In this document: in pieces, positions 38,458 to 51,437 of the stretch
Layout: the number at the start of each line of letters is the position of its first letter
Position numbering within the stretch: position 1 is the first letter of the stretch
Source: Piper betle
Taxonomy: Eukaryota; Streptophyta; Magnoliopsida; Piperales; Piperaceae
Assembly (NCBI GenBank): GCA_033002965.1
Contig: JAURVB010004724.1
Location: 62,001 to 126,000 of the forward strand
Direction: 5' to 3'
DNA length: 64,000 nt
Translations under genes and position numbers: made by a program
The notes under the pieces: model-generated
What the model was told of the DNA's origin: nothing
Seen by the model: the letters and a program-made list of their open reading frames with translations, nothing else
The model's database searches: none

Positions 38458-39171
38458 CTGTAAGCAAAATTTCAAGATTAGTCTAGGGTAGAGTTATGTT
38501 CTAAAATGTGTAATTGTGTTGGGGTAGTGTATTGTGAGAGTGGGTATTGAGAAGAATAGAATATGTAAGTAGGATATCAAGCAAGCGAGCAGAGCCGAGC
38601 TCAACTTGTACTCGAACAAGACTCAAATAGCTCAAAATTCATTCGAACTCGACTTGAGATCAAACAAGTTTTAAGCATATAAACTTGAAATTGGCTCAAA
38701 AATAAATAAAAATTACTATTTTAGAGTCGATTTATTTTAGTTGGTTTTAAGTTGAGCAGGATCAAGTTTGACTCTACCATAGGTCCTCTTCGAGTTTCAT
38801 CGCTATAAGTTTGAAGATCTCTTGTTTGAGGATCTCGTTCTCTATCTATAATGTAATATTTTCAATTATTTTTTTAAAAAAATATAAATGATATGCTCCA
38901 TAAATGATGGGCGTATAATAACTATTAGATTGTTTTGATTTAATTATTTTCATACCAAATCATTTATTTTCAAAACAAAAAAACATACTAAAAAATTAAA
39001 CCGAGTAGACATCGAGTAGATTCGAGTCGAGAATTAAACCGAATCGAGTTTTTCTAGTCAAACTTGATATAGCTCAAGACCTACTCTATTGTAATTGAGT
39101 CGAATCGATTTTTTTATGATCAAGTTTCAAATCGGGTTTAAAAATTAAGAAGCACGACACCATATACTAAA

Positions 39172-39631
39172 TCAGTGTCGCCATTTCTGAGAGTGGGCAT
39201 CCTCTGTGTACGGCTCCAGAAACCCAATAAACTGCAACAAAGAGAGGCTATAGTGTTAGCATTAATATCAGTGTCCCATATCTTTACACGAGATGAGCCG
39301 TGATGTATAAACGTGAGTTTCTATATCTTATAAAATAGCTAGTTATTTTAGAATGAAGTATACAGCAATTTGTAAATGGTATCAAAGCCAACCCACCAAA
39401 GGACAAAAGATTCCCTGTGTGTGACATCTCTTTAACGCCCCCGTCAATTATGGTATAGATATAATGTAGTTGATGATAGATCAAAAAAAATTTAGGACGT
39501 TAGAGCCATCTACTGACCAGCGAGCATCATAACCATCAGCTACCCTTGCCTCCATCACACATCCACTATGAAGGAACACTGAGTTATCAAGAGCGTGATG
39601 CATTTCTGAGCAAGATTATTCCAGTCATAAT
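39172..39631 (-). pseudogene. Last two exons of unidentified gene Y, unit 2, broken
   Basis: A copy of the unit-1 exons. The final exon (39,231-39,172) keeps its frame with one Gly-to-Ala change. The preceding exon (from 39,631) has lost 23 bp around 39,577 and gained 1 bp, shifting the frame, and its donor reads AAC|GTCC in place of AAG|GTAC. Not functional. Confidence 0.75.
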
Positions 39632-40318
39632 CTGTAAGCAAAATTTCAAGATTAGTCAAGTGTGGAGTTATGTTCTAAAATGTGTAATTGTGTTGGGGTA
39701 GTGTATTGTGAGAGTGGGTACTGAGAAGAATAAAATATGTAAGTAGGATAGCTAAGCAAGCGAGTAGAGCCGAGCTCAACTTGTGCTCGAACTAGACTTG
39801 AATAACTCAAAATTCAATCAAAATCGACTTGAGATCAACCAAATTTTAAGCATGTAAGCTCGAAATTGGCTCAAAAATAAATAAAAATTACTATTTTAGA
39901 GTCGAGTTATTTTAGTTGAATTTAAGTTGAGCTGGATCGAGTTCAACTCTAGCATAGGTCCTCTTATAGTTTCATCGTTATAAGTTTGAAGATCTCTTGT
40001 TTGAGGATCTCGTTTGCTATCTATAATGTAATATTTTCAATTAATTTTTTTAAAAAATATGAATGATATTCTCCATAAATGATGGGCATATAATAACTAT
40101 TAGATTGTTTTGATTTTATTATTTTCATTCCAAATCATTATTTTCAAAACAAAAAAACATACTAAAGGTTATTTCAGACATCGAGTAGATTGAAGTCGAG
40201 AATTAAACCGAATCGAATTTTTCCGAGTCAAACTTGATATAGCAGCTCAAAACCTACTCTATTGTAATTGAGTCGAATCGATTTTTTATGATCAAGTTTC
40301 AAATTGGGTTTAAAAAAT

Positions 40319-41019
40319 CAAACCTCCATACCTCATTGAGAGATCAAAAGAAAGTTATTTTTCAATTTGAAAAATGGGAAAGAATATCGTGAAAGTAGAG
40401 TCCTTGAGAGGCTTCATATTTCATCTAAGGGTCGACCTTAATTTTGTTTAGCATTGAAGTTTTAAAATTTTGAGACAAGGTAATTGTATTTGGGTAGATT
40501 CTTTCTTTTGTTTTTCATAAATTTTCTATTTCTTTCATCCTGACTAAACAATTTTTACCAAAGAAGGAAATATGACAAAACTTACTTTACTAACCTATTT
40601 TACTTCTTAACTTAAAAATAAATCAATTTATAAATTTTTATCTTACATTTATAGAGTTTATGCTAATATAACTTTTATTTACTTGAATTATATTTTTTTG
40701 TTGTTATTTAGATTTTTGGATTTTTACTTAGGATTTCAAATAATAATTATTTAGTCTAAGAATACTTATTTATGATTTATAAAATTAAATACCGAAAAAA
40801 ATTAAATAGAAAAACAGTGAATTTCCAAAAGAAAACTAATATGCTTTTCTTCCCTCTGTTCAAAATAATATTAGAAAAGTTTTTGCTATTTTTTGATATT
40901 TTAATCCTATTTTTCTATTTTGTAGGAAATTTTATGTTATTTCTTAATTTAAAATTATAGAAAATTTAGTTTTTGGAATAATATTTTTAAATATTTAATG
41001 AATAAATCAATTAGTCCAA
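40319..41019. other. AT-rich spacer, no gene seen
   Basis: Unique AT-rich sequence between the tandem duplication and the inverted repeat flanking F-box copy 2. A Phe/Leu-rich 62-codon frame at 40,772-40,960 looks like a low-complexity chance frame. Confidence 0.6.
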
Positions 41020-41420
41020 TCCTTTTTATACACATGTATGTACTCGAATTGCACAATGGAAGGCTTAAAATTTGGTAGTATGAGTCGACTAGAATTTGTC
41101 AACCTCTCAACCAAAAAATGAACAATAAAATGGAAAGAATTTTTAAGTAGTTCCATGGGCTCAACGAAATTTTCATTTACATAAGTTTTGCTCACAATCC
41201 GTTACTTAAACATCTTACAAATTTGAATAAACACAAGTGGATTTTTTGTTTTTTATTTTATTGAATTAGAATATTTCACATATTTTAAATCTTGAAAATG
41301 GTGTTTATAATAATCCAATTAAGAAATAAGCCTCGTCGTTACATAAGAAATGTTGAAAAATAACGGACCAGCCTAGCCATTCTTGGGCCGAGGGCAATTT
41401 GGGTTGCCCTTGATAGGGAT
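41020..41420 (-). repeat. Dispersed repeat, inverted copy
   Basis: The minus strand matches 36,172-36,560: gggcaaccc, ggcccaagaatggct, gtaacgacgaggcttatttc, attgga and acaccattttcaag occur in the same order. With the direct copies at 56,231 and 57,893 it brackets the F-box copy 2 segment as an inverted repeat. Confidence 0.8.
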
Positions 41421-41504
41421 ACAAACATCATTGGAATGAGGTAGATAGTCTGAGATAAAAAATCTGTCATTTCAAACAAACACCTTATGGTGCAATCTCA
41501 CCAT

Positions 41505-42698
41505 TTACCATGGAAGATAATTAACCCACATGGGAGGAGGAAATAGTTTCTTCCCTTTACCATTACGAGGTTTGATAATTCCATTTTTTACGTCGAACAC
41601 ACCCATGTCATATCCATAAAATAATCCATCTTCACGACTGTATGGCGTAAGCGCTTCATCATAATCATCAGTGAAATAAATGCAGTTGCCTTTGCATTCC
41701 TGTCCCTCTGAACTCCATGCTGGCATCGAGAAAGCTGTATTACGACCAACAAAGATTACGTGATTACTCAAGTCCTTAAGAGGTACCCACTCACGGCTAA
41801 CAAAGTTCATCTTGTATACGGAGAATGATATAGTCCTGTACCAACTCTTCCCATCAACATCATGCTTTGTACCCAAATCTTCCACATCAAAGCCGACTTC
41901 ATCTTCGTCGTCCACAGCTCCATTATCCTGGTCATCAAAATCATCAGCAATGTTTAACCACCTTTCTACCAGCACAAGCTCTCCTACCAATTCAACAAGA
42001 TATCTACCCCCATGACTCAAAGTCCAATTCCTTTCAGGAACGGCAGCTATTGAAATTGACTTTGGGTTCGGGCCAACGTCGCAAACAACTAAACCTTCCT
42101 GTCCAATCGCATAGAATTGGCCTTTGTAAAACATGATGCCCGTGTAATGAATTCCAGGATCATCCTCGATCAAACACCATGAAGAATCACCTGGTTTAGC
42201 AAATGCCAGCCTTCTAAACCCTCCTTCAGAAACCATCACAGTGATATCCTCTGGTGTGCTGTTAATATTTTCAGAAGAAACAGCAGCTGCCCGAACATAA
42301 AATTCATGAATCAACTCGAACTGCGCTTCTCCTAACTTCGGAAATGATGTCATTGGTGGAAGTCGCAATCTCTTTCTTGAAAATGGATTTAACAAACTAA
42401 TTTCGAAGTTTTGGTGCATAATAAAAAGCCACCCGCCATGAGAACCATGACATACATCATTATCTGAAAGATGTATTTGACCCTTATAGAGTCTTTGCTC
42501 GGAAAGCGAGAAGAAGGAATTCGATTTTCCAGGGAGCATGAGACCGGGAACGGGGCGAGGAAAGGAGGGGCGAATTTCCAAAGCCATTGATCTCCAAGAA
42601 GAACAAACAGCAGCAAAAGCAAGATGGTCTGGAACCTCTTTCAAATTTCTTGCAACCAACATCAACATGTCTGAATGAAGGCAACGCCAATCGGCCAT
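41505..42698 (-). CDS. F-box / DUF295 protein, copy 2
   Basis: Intact 397-residue paralogue of the gene at 29,315, with the same F-box at residues 1-41 and the same DUF295 body. The 12 replacements are mostly conservative in the first 240 residues and clustered in the Asp-rich and C-terminal part (for example GAGDDKDE to GAVDDEDE and YTDDDDDALTPYC to FTDDYDEALTPYS). I start at MADW (42,698), because the in-frame extension to 42,734 begins with GTG, not ATG, and lies across the predicted 5' UTR splice acceptor. The stop is TAA, and the native 3' flank is retained. Predicted 5' UTR intron as in copy 1. Role in SCF-type ubiquitination is inferred from the family; the target is unknown. Confidence 0.9.
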   Translation of the reverse strand: MADWRCLHSDMLMLVARNLKEVPDHLAFAAVCSSWRSMALEIRPSFPRPVPGLMLPGKSNSFFSLSEQRLYKGQIHLSDNDVCHGSHGGWLFIMHQNFEISLLNPFSRKRLRLPPMTSFPKLGEAQFELIHEFYVRAAAVSSENINSTPEDITVMVSEGGFRRLAFAKPGDSSWCLIEDDPGIHYTGIMFYKGQFYAIGQEGLVVCDVGPNPKSISIAAVPERNWTLSHGGRYLVELVGELVLVERWLNIADDFDDQDNGAVDDEDEVGFDVEDLGTKHDVDGKSWYRTISFSVYKMNFVSREWVPLKDLSNHVIFVGRNTAFSMPAWSSEGQECKGNCIYFTDDYDEALTPYSREDGLFYGYDMGVFDVKNGIIKPRNGKGKKLFPPPMWVNYLPW

Positions 42699-42703
42699 TC
42701 TTG

Positions 42704-45700
42704 CTGCACAATAAAAATTAAGGGTGGCCTCCACATTCTTAAGTTCATAAAAACAATTTAAAAAAAAAAAAATCTAGAAGCCTCCACATTCTTTCGACTA
42801 GTAATTAGAAAAAGTGGCCCAGGTATATAGATTTCCACAATTGAAGAATGCAACTATCCATCTAAAAGGACGGAGTCTATATTCTTCCTCAATCAGAAAT
42901 ATCATAGACACCTCAGATGACAAAAGAGACAAGTCAAACGACTCAAAGATTTATAGTATTAAACCAATTACATACAGGTTCAAAGTTCTAATTTTAGTGC
43001 ATGTGTGATTATAGAATTTTTTGACGAGATTTTTTTAAGAAAGCAATTTTGTTCTAAACTAGAAAGAAAACAAAATCGTGGGTATATATGCCAAATTACG
43101 TCGCGCAACTAAGCGAGAAAATCAAAACACACAATTATACATCACCCAGGAAGTTGATAAAGTTTGATAATTTGAAAATTTCTAGGCAAACAATCATCTG
43201 ACGTCTAAATACAATTATTGCAGTAAAAGAAAGTAAATCATTAAGGATCATGTTGTCGACAAATAACAAAAAATCATTGAGGATCATGTTGTCGACTATA
43301 AATAAATAAAGAGGAAGTAGGAATTTGTGGTAGGAGGCGAAATTCGGAATACACACAGGGAGATGTAAAAATCGATTCGAATAAAGTAAATAGAAAAGTA
43401 AAAAGCGTGAAAAATAATAAAGGATAAAATTAGAGAAACGTACCAAATTTTGGACAAAGGGAGTAAGAGAGAGTATTTGGGATGAATGGGAGAGGTCGCT
43501 TTGTTCTATACTGAATATTTAATTTATTATCATCTGCTAATGATATAAAGAAGGGTAGTTTTCTTTCGGGTGCTTAGTTATTTATAAATACTTCTTCTTA
43601 AATTTACATAATTTTATCATGGACGTAATCTTAACTGTTAAATTGTTATAATAAATGAGATTACATTTAAAACATTCCTAATTCAACTATAACTATGAAT
43701 TACGTTTCACATCATAAGTTAGTGTTTGCACATATTTATCCGAAAAATATTTACCGGGAAAATATTTATATTTATCCTAAGATTTAAACTTATCCATTTA
43801 GGGGATAAACTCTAGAGATTCTGTTCCTAATTTGGTTATGTTGTTCTAAAACTACCAGAAGAGATTACGAGAGAATTAGTCCACGCTCATATTTATCCGA
43901 AAAATATTTACCCGAAAAATATTTATATTTATCCTAAAATTTAAACTTATCATTTAGGGGATAAATTCTAGAGATTTTGTTCCTAATTTGGTTATGCTGT
44001 TCTAAAACTACCAGAAGAGATTAGGAGAGAATTAGTCCATGTTCTTCAAAGATAGAAAGAGGGAATTTATACAAATAGAAATAGGAGGGTGGGGCGGTAC
44101 ATTGAAAGAAAAAGAAATAGAAAAAAGAAGCACTTTCAGGAAGAGCCCCTCGTCGAAGTTTCGTCTCCAACGACCTCTGACCCATTATTACCGACTTTGG
44201 AGTGCTCCCACACACCGCCTAGGCAAGACTTTCACCGGGGGAGTCTGAAATGAAAATTTTGCTGCCATCGACGTGAAGAACTTTTACGACGGATTGCTGC
44301 GATAGTTTGCCGCCTCACAGTCCGAGGTTTGGAGCTTTCCCCTGTTGCCGCTGCACGACCACCATAGAAACAGTGGAAAAGCAAGGACTCGATGTCGTCC
44401 AGACCTGCCAACAAAAGCCACCCTTCGCCGGAGCTTGCTGTGGCCAAAGTCGCCGGCAACGCCTGAAGGTCACAGCTTTGCTGCATCGGATCTACCCGAA
44501 ACGGAAGTTTTTCTTTTGCAGGTGAAAACAGAGGAGAAAAGCTGGCACCAAGAGGAAGCGTAGATAAGAGGGATGCCCGGACCTTGCTGTTTTGGAATAT
44601 TGCTGCTGTCATTGCTTAACACCATTACCAACTTGCCTCGCTGCTCTGTTCTTTTATTGTGAAAGGTTGTTGCCGGATGTTTGTCACTGCCTTGCTGCTT
44701 TGCCATGTAGAGAACCATCCCGATGGCTGCTGCGAGATAAGAGTCACCACCAGGAGTTTGCTGTTGATAAAGTCCGTAGTAGGGAGAAAGCAAAAGAGCA
44801 GAAAACAGCCGCGGAGAGCTATTTTCACGGCAGTTTTCCGACCACCTCCCGTCGTTCCCGGCCCTTTCGTGAGGTTCAAAGTGAAGGAGGAGAAGTTATC
44901 TACAAACCCAAACCGAGAACCGCCTTATTATGTGGCTGAGGTCGCCGGAAAAAAATTGAGAATTGACCAATCGGAGCAGCGTAGCACAAAAGTGCAAATA
45001 AGTGTCCAACTTTCTGGCCGCCACTGACCGTCGACGACCCCCATGACCTTCTACAGTTCTGGGTGATCTCCTCCACCATCCGACGTCAGAAAATCCGCCG
45101 CCGGAGCCCCCAAAAGCGCCGCCGCGTCACGCCGTAGTCGGGTCCGTCGTGCCCGTTTACTTCTGTGCACGTTCGCAAGCTTGACAGATCCGTGACTAGT
45201 CATTTACCCGTAGACCCGTGCCAGATCTAGACCTCGACCGTGCCCGCGACTAGCCTGCGACCCGGATTCGAGTTGGCATACCGTGCACCACCAGCAGACT
45301 GGTGCACGCAGAAAGAAAAGATGGCCTGCGCACGCCACCCGGGATGGTCCAATTTTCTTTGTACTGAACCAACCCGAATTGGCTTGGTTCCGTCCATTAA
45401 CACTCTAAAAATAATTTAAAAGCCTTCCCAACCTCGGATCAAGGCGAAATTTGGTATCCTACCATTTATGGACGCTTCGGAGATAGTGGTGGGGTTATTT
45501 TAAGGATTTAAAGAACAGAAAAAGATAAACCATGTCATTAGAGTCAAAGATATGAGGCGAATTGATTTAAAGGTGCAAAAAATTAACTCTTTGTGTAACT
45601 TGTAAAATCAAAGGAGAAATAGTGGATTGTGAATACTAATCTCATTGTGGACTAACTTAGGGATTCATGTTGGACCCTAAGTGAACCACATAAAAAATTT

Positions 45701-48700
45701 CCGGTGTTTTGCAACATTTTCAGTTTCCACCTTTGCGCGGCACGGGCGCCCTCGGTCCCATCAAACCTTCAAACCCGAATCATAAGAACTGAATCGAGGG
45801 GGCGGGCGATCCTGCGTTCGAACAGTTAGATTATTATAAGAACTGAGAGTAAAAGTATAAGATTTTTAATTTAATTATAAATTATAAATTAAATTAAATT
45901 ACATCATGCAAATTAAATTACAACCACTTATGTATTGTTTCTTAATATAGGTCCCAGTGTTCTAATTTTGACTGATTTGGGTTTTTTATTTTCCCATGCC
46001 TTTTGTTCTTCAAATTAAACAACTACGGACAGTTCTTCCACACTTGACACTTTACGGGCTTTTCTCAATTAAATTGATATTATTTATATTTATAAGATTT
46101 CTATGAATTACAACTATAACTATGAATTAAGATTCTTATCATGATTGTTAGATTATTATAACCATTAAGATTAGATCTATAAGATTCCTAATTTAATAAT
46201 AAATACGAATTATGTCCTTTATTTTAACTATAATCTTTTATGTATGTATTGCTATATTTTCTTAATTGATAACTGAAATTTAATTTTATAAAGAAGATAT
46301 TATATTGTGTGTCAGCGTTTTGTGTCTCATTGCTCTTCCAAACATGTAAAATTAGTTTAAAAAAATAATTAATCAAATTAAGTCAAAATTTATTGGACAA
46401 ATAAAGAGATTAGTAGAATGAAATTTTCGTGAAAGGTACTTATTTAAGTAAAACTTACTTATTCATAAAATTTTATTTATTTTTCTACAAAAAACTAAAT
46501 AGAGTCAAAATAAACTATACGTTGAAGTCCACGAAATAAAATTATTCATTAAATTATTGTAATGGTTGTCATTTTTTTTATTTATAAGTTTTTATATTTA
46601 ACTATAACCATGGTTTACGTCTCTAATTTTAAATATAACACAATATGATATATAATACTATATTTCTAATTCACTTATTATATATAGCATCATGTATATC
46701 AACTCCTTAATTAGTTAACTCATTAATTTTGTATCTTTCATGTTATTTATACAAAAAGACATCCGTGCTAACCAATAGCAAATCTTTAATTACATGATCT
46801 GTCAAAATAAATTATTAATTATATGATTAGTTACATCTTATAAAGTTCTATTTTTCATGATTTTTCAAAAAATTTACTATGGTTTCATGAAGTATATTAT
46901 TAGGATCTTCCTCGGATAATTTTATCATATTTTTGTATTTTTTATTACAATGTTATTTATTTATTTTTTAATTTAACCGTGGTCTTAGTTCGTTACATAT
47001 GCATACTAGAATCTTTATAAAAAAATAATTTATTCATCACTATTAAATAGGTTGTAATGGAAAAAAAACAACGTAATAAAATTTCCATAAAAATAAATTT
47101 TGTGCATACTAATTAATAAGAAAATCAATATTTTTGCATAGAGTTATCATAAATTTTACAAATTGTTTAATTCTTTCAAATTAACAAAATCTAGTAAACA
47201 TAAATTATATGTGAAGTTTGAACAACGCATGGGTTCTAATGGTAGTACTAATATATAAAACAGAAGAGTTTTAATTTGGTGTTAGCACATGTCCTTTAGT
47301 TATTTTTCAATATTGCCCATGGTTTTTTATTAGTAAAAAAATTATCTTCTATTGTAAATAGGATATGTTTCAATTTTTTAAATACTTTTTTATCGTAATG
47401 ACGATTTGTTTTGATTTCTATTGTAATTAGGATTTGTATCGAATCCTTCCGCACATTGTGCATCTTAGCAACTTGAAATATATAATATAGAGGACTTTGA
47501 ATAGGGTGCTGAAATAATTCTTTTCTTTAATAATTATGATTTATTTCAAATCCTTGAAAACAATTCTATTATAATCAAGATTTACTTTGATTACTACTGT
47601 AATTAGGATTTGTTTCAAATCCTTTAGTCCTGCATCATATAACATCCCGATCCAGTTCCCAAAACAACCAGCAGAACATCCAATAAATCATTTGACCAAA
47701 TTTTTGGATTCATTAATGATAAATATTATTAGAAAATAGCACTGAAAATGTAGCAGAAACCTTGTAAACTCCCACGATCATTAAATTTTCCTATTGCCTC
47801 AGTGTCGAAAATCAACGATCATAATCCAAAAGAAATTAATATGCAGAAATTCAAATACCGTTATCAAGTAGAATCCATAACTACCATTATCTGAGTGAAG
47901 TGAAGCATTCTCCCTGGTGACTCCCCCTCGTAAGCAAAATACAAATCTATATGTTTTTAAAATAAAAATGTTTGTAACAACTTTTAAATAATATATGAGT
48001 TGCAAATAGCTCAAATTATAGAAGCCCATGTACTCCAAGCCATAACTAATTATAGTCCAGGTAGATAGTTTACCTCGGTCGCAATGAGACACTTCCACCA
48101 ATATAATGCAACATGATATCCTCACATAGTACAATACAAATAATGTAGTAGCACAATAAATAAGTGCCCTAGAGAATAATACACTAATCCCTAAAAAACA
48201 TCATCAGGGATATAATAGTAACGACAAATACCGAGAGATCTGGTCAATAGGCATAAGAGTAACATTCTCACTACAATAACACTGACAATAACAATAACAG
48301 TTTAACATTATACTAATAATATCAATGTTGATAACAATACAATCATAGTATCAATGTCGGTTAACATTATTAGTAACAATAACAATAACAATAACACTAA
48401 CACTAGCAGTAACCGTAATTGTCTTGACAATGTTATCATTAATTTTAACAATAATGATCACAATACAGTAACAATAATGGTAGCGATAGCAATAACGACA
48501 ACGACAATGATACCGAGACAATAATATTATCAGTCTTAGTCATGATAGCAATAATAGGATATCAGTAATGGTAATCGCAAATTTTAACAGTTCGATAGCA
48601 CAATCATGTGGGATTCAATAACTCCACATGGACACCAATTGATAATATTATTCCAGTTCCTAGCAATTAGTCAGCATTAGCAAGTGGCTTCATATACCTA

Positions 48701-49336
48701 GTATAGTAAAATTTGAGCCCAACGGAAGGAAGAGATTTCTTTCCACTTTTTATTTTTATTTTTATTTTTAGGCTAATGACATTTTTCCGTGATGAAATTA
48801 AGTATTCTAAAAATTTTAAAATAATTATACAAATTATAACTAGTTTTTGATTGGGACGATTAATTGGTTTCTGATGAGGTGATTGATACATGTTCATGGT
48901 ACGGGGTCATGTTTTTCTCTCCACTCAAGATGGACTTCTTTTTGCAAAGCAAGCTCCACATTCACATTGACAAAGAAATTTTACAGAACAGAAGCAGTTG
49001 AGCAGCGAGGAATTAAAATTTGTACATCAGTTAGTTAGTCAAGCAACCTCCATAACCCCATAAAATAGAGGACATTTGAAGTTACAGTTTTTTGTTTGTA
49101 AATGGATGATATTTATTAATATTTTTACATAGTTGTGAGAAAATCAAGACTAATTTATGATAAAAAATTAATTTTTGTGTAGCTTAAGTTAAAATTTATC
49201 AATGGTTGACTGTTTATCGCCCTTCAAAATGAACAAAACAATAAAGAATTCGGTAATGGTTAATAATCAAGAAATCAGTAAATAATAATGGTAAAACTAC
49301 AAGATTGCACGTTAAATGCACCGCTTGCACCCCTAC
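42704..49336. repeat. Segmental duplication copy 2, non-coding part
   Basis: Collinear with 30,514-36,171. It includes the 5' UTR intron of F-box copy 2 (about 42,704-43,440), an extra GC-richer block at 44,020-44,530 absent from copy 1, the shared block 44,530-45,340, AT-rich DNA, and the (AACAAT)n-like tract at about 48,260-48,560. No gene is supported; the short frames here differ between the two copies. Confidence 0.65.
43504..43510 (-). promoter_or_regulatory. Altered TATA motif of F-box copy 2
   Basis: Reads TATAGAA on the minus strand where copy 1 has TATATAA, in otherwise nearly identical surrounding sequence (cagtata...aagcgacctctcccattc). It may weaken the core promoter. Confidence 0.4.
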
Positions 49337-51436
49337 TGTCACAGACGTGATTCATGGGCGTGCCGAGAACTAGGGTTTGGGTGTTGTCCCTAGGTGTCCC
49401 GCGTCCATGATGGGGGTAGTGGTGGATATCCGAGTGGTGGAAACAACATACGGAGGCTAACCCGTGTTGAGTTGCAGGTTGTAAACCGAGGTGCACGAGC
49501 TGTTGTGTGATCGAGCATGGCTATGGAGCATGGCGTCGGGTTACAGCAGGGGTGTCGGCACATGGGTCGGTATTTGGTGTAACGAGCATGTGGCCGAGTC
49601 CAGTCGAGAAACCTCCAGTTGCTGCTGATCGGTGTTTGGGTCGGCATATCGAGGTTGTGGTACAACCGTGGACCGAGCAGGCTACCGAGCCGAGTACGCA
49701 GCATAGGATGCCGAACATTTGCTAGTACCGAGCAAAATTGCGGAACTATGCTGGAAAACTGTACCGAGCACTGTAGCGGCGAGCGCGCTGTTGTGCGCGC
49801 AAGGAGCGACAGGCGCGCTGCTGTGCGAGCGTGCGGGCGTGAGCGGGCGCGCGATGGCGCGCGCTGCTGTTCGCGCGAGCGGGCGCTCGTAGGTGTGCAC
49901 GCAGACGCACGAGCGGGCAGATGCTGGTGGACGCGACAGTGCATGGGCATGCACGAGCGGTGGTGCTGGTTCAGGGTGATGTTGGTGGGCCATTGCTGGC
50001 AGTTGGTCGGTGAATTGCTGCAGGAGGTTGAGCCATGTTTGGACGGTGCTGGGGTCGAGCCGGCGGGCGCGACGGGATGACCAGTGGTGCAGCCAAGGCT
50101 GTTTGTGATAAACATCCATGGCCGTTGCTGGGGGTGTATCTTGGTGGAAGATATGATCCATATCCAGACGTGGAGGCTACAACAGACTTCTGAAGATAAC
50201 CACAAGGCCGTTGGGAAGAACCTGGACGTGGTGTGCTGCTAGGTTGCTGGATACGGTGGGGATTGCATGGGGATTGCAGATCTTTGTGGATAAAGATGCT
50301 GGCAAATATCCGGAGTTATATGAAATCAGAAGGTTGTGGTGCATATATATGCATGGGGTTATGCTGGAAAAAGGAGGGCGTGTGATTCAGGAGGAATCAG
50401 GCCAGATCCGAAGAGAAGACTCTTGAGTTCAGAGTCGGAACTCAGAGAGGAGGACTCTCGGAGGAGGATCGAGTCTTTGGAGGTCAGTGGATCAGGAGAG
50501 ATCGAGTCCGGGATTGGTTGCTCGAGAGATCTGGGGATCAGGAGATCAGGAGATTGAGGAGAGATCGAAAGATTGAGAGGCCAGATCAAGGAGAAACGTG
50601 GGAGTGGATCAAGAGTGGAATCGAGTCTGGTGAGGAGGAGAGTTCCTGAGATTCCAGGTGTGTTCTCTTGTGAGAAAACAGCATGGTGCGGCTGGTGAGA
50701 AAGAAGCGTGAAGTTGCTGCAGCCGGTGTTCGTGGTGAGCGCTGGAAGTTCATCGGCTTGCTGGAATCTAGGTACGCGTTGTTAGATTGCTGGTGTTGGC
50801 AATCGGGGATAGGATTACTCGGGGAGTAGTTCTTGTGCGCCATTGTATTTGTGGGTACATTGGGCGAGGCTGTGGGGGCTGTCCATGAGCCGAGCAGGTG
50901 CTTGAGAGGAGAATTCGAGTGCTTGTAAAATCCTTATGATCGGGTGAATGATATAAGGTTGGGAAGTGTTTTCCCGTAATCTGTGGTTTGCTTGTTGGCT
51001 GTCGTTTTAGGCAGGGAACTTCTGTATCCGAGGTCGCGGTCGAGGTTTACAAGGCACACAGTTGAGGGGACTGGTGCTGAGACGAGCAAGGGCAGACGGC
51101 ACGAACCCAGGGCGTGTTGCTGGCTGGGCGATCGGGCAGTGCTGTGTGGGGGTGCTGTTTGACTTCTGGAACAGCCTATCGGCAAGGCGTGTCGGTAGCA
51201 AGAAGTGCTGTGTCGGTGTTTGGTGCGGTACCAATACACAGTGATTGAGCGAAGGGTTGAAGGCAGCAACCTCGGGGTGTTAATGTTGGCCGAACACAGG
51301 TGGTGTTGGCGTGTAGGCTTCCGTAGTCTCTTCAAAGCTGCATTCTTGGTGTTAGGATGGTGTTCTCGGGTCGAGAATATGCCGCGCGGACTGGTTAGGG
51401 CGGAAAAATTTTGGTCCTTGAATCAGGCCCGTGACA
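49337..51436 (+). repeat. 5' LTR of the gypsy-type element
   Basis: Begins TGTCACAGACG and ends GCCCGTGACA. A TATA-like string gcatatatatgc lies at 50,341-50,352. It contains an extra 11 bp near 50,265 and 14 bp near 50,450 relative to the 3' LTR, each a short local repeat. A CG-rich alternating gcgcg tract lies at about 49,785-49,915. Confidence 0.93.
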
Positions 51437-51437
51437 G

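Larger units (their letters stand above)
37962..40318. repeat. Direct tandem duplication, two units of ~1.17 kb
   Basis: Unit 1 is about 37,962-39,145 and unit 2 about 39,162-40,318, offset 1,200 bp at the start. They share atatactaaatcagtgtcg, caaagccaac, ggacaaaagattccctg, gttttgattt and catactaaa landmarks in order. Each unit contains the last two exons of an unidentified gene plus actcga-rich MITE-like sequence. The short string agaagcacgacaccat occurs both at about 37,234 and at the unit junction (about 39,149), a candidate breakpoint microhomology. Confidence 0.85.

Noticed and set aside
42699..42734. 12-residue N-terminal extension of F-box copy 2
   Set aside because: It starts at GTG, crosses the predicted 5' UTR acceptor, and is not in frame with the ATG in copy 1.
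49390..50205. 271-codon minus-strand frame, repeated as 259 codons at 54,245-55,024
   Set aside because: It lies antisense within both LTRs of the gypsy element in CG-rich repetitive sequence (His/Pro/Ser/Arg-rich product) and has no domain. The duplication simply reflects the two LTRs.
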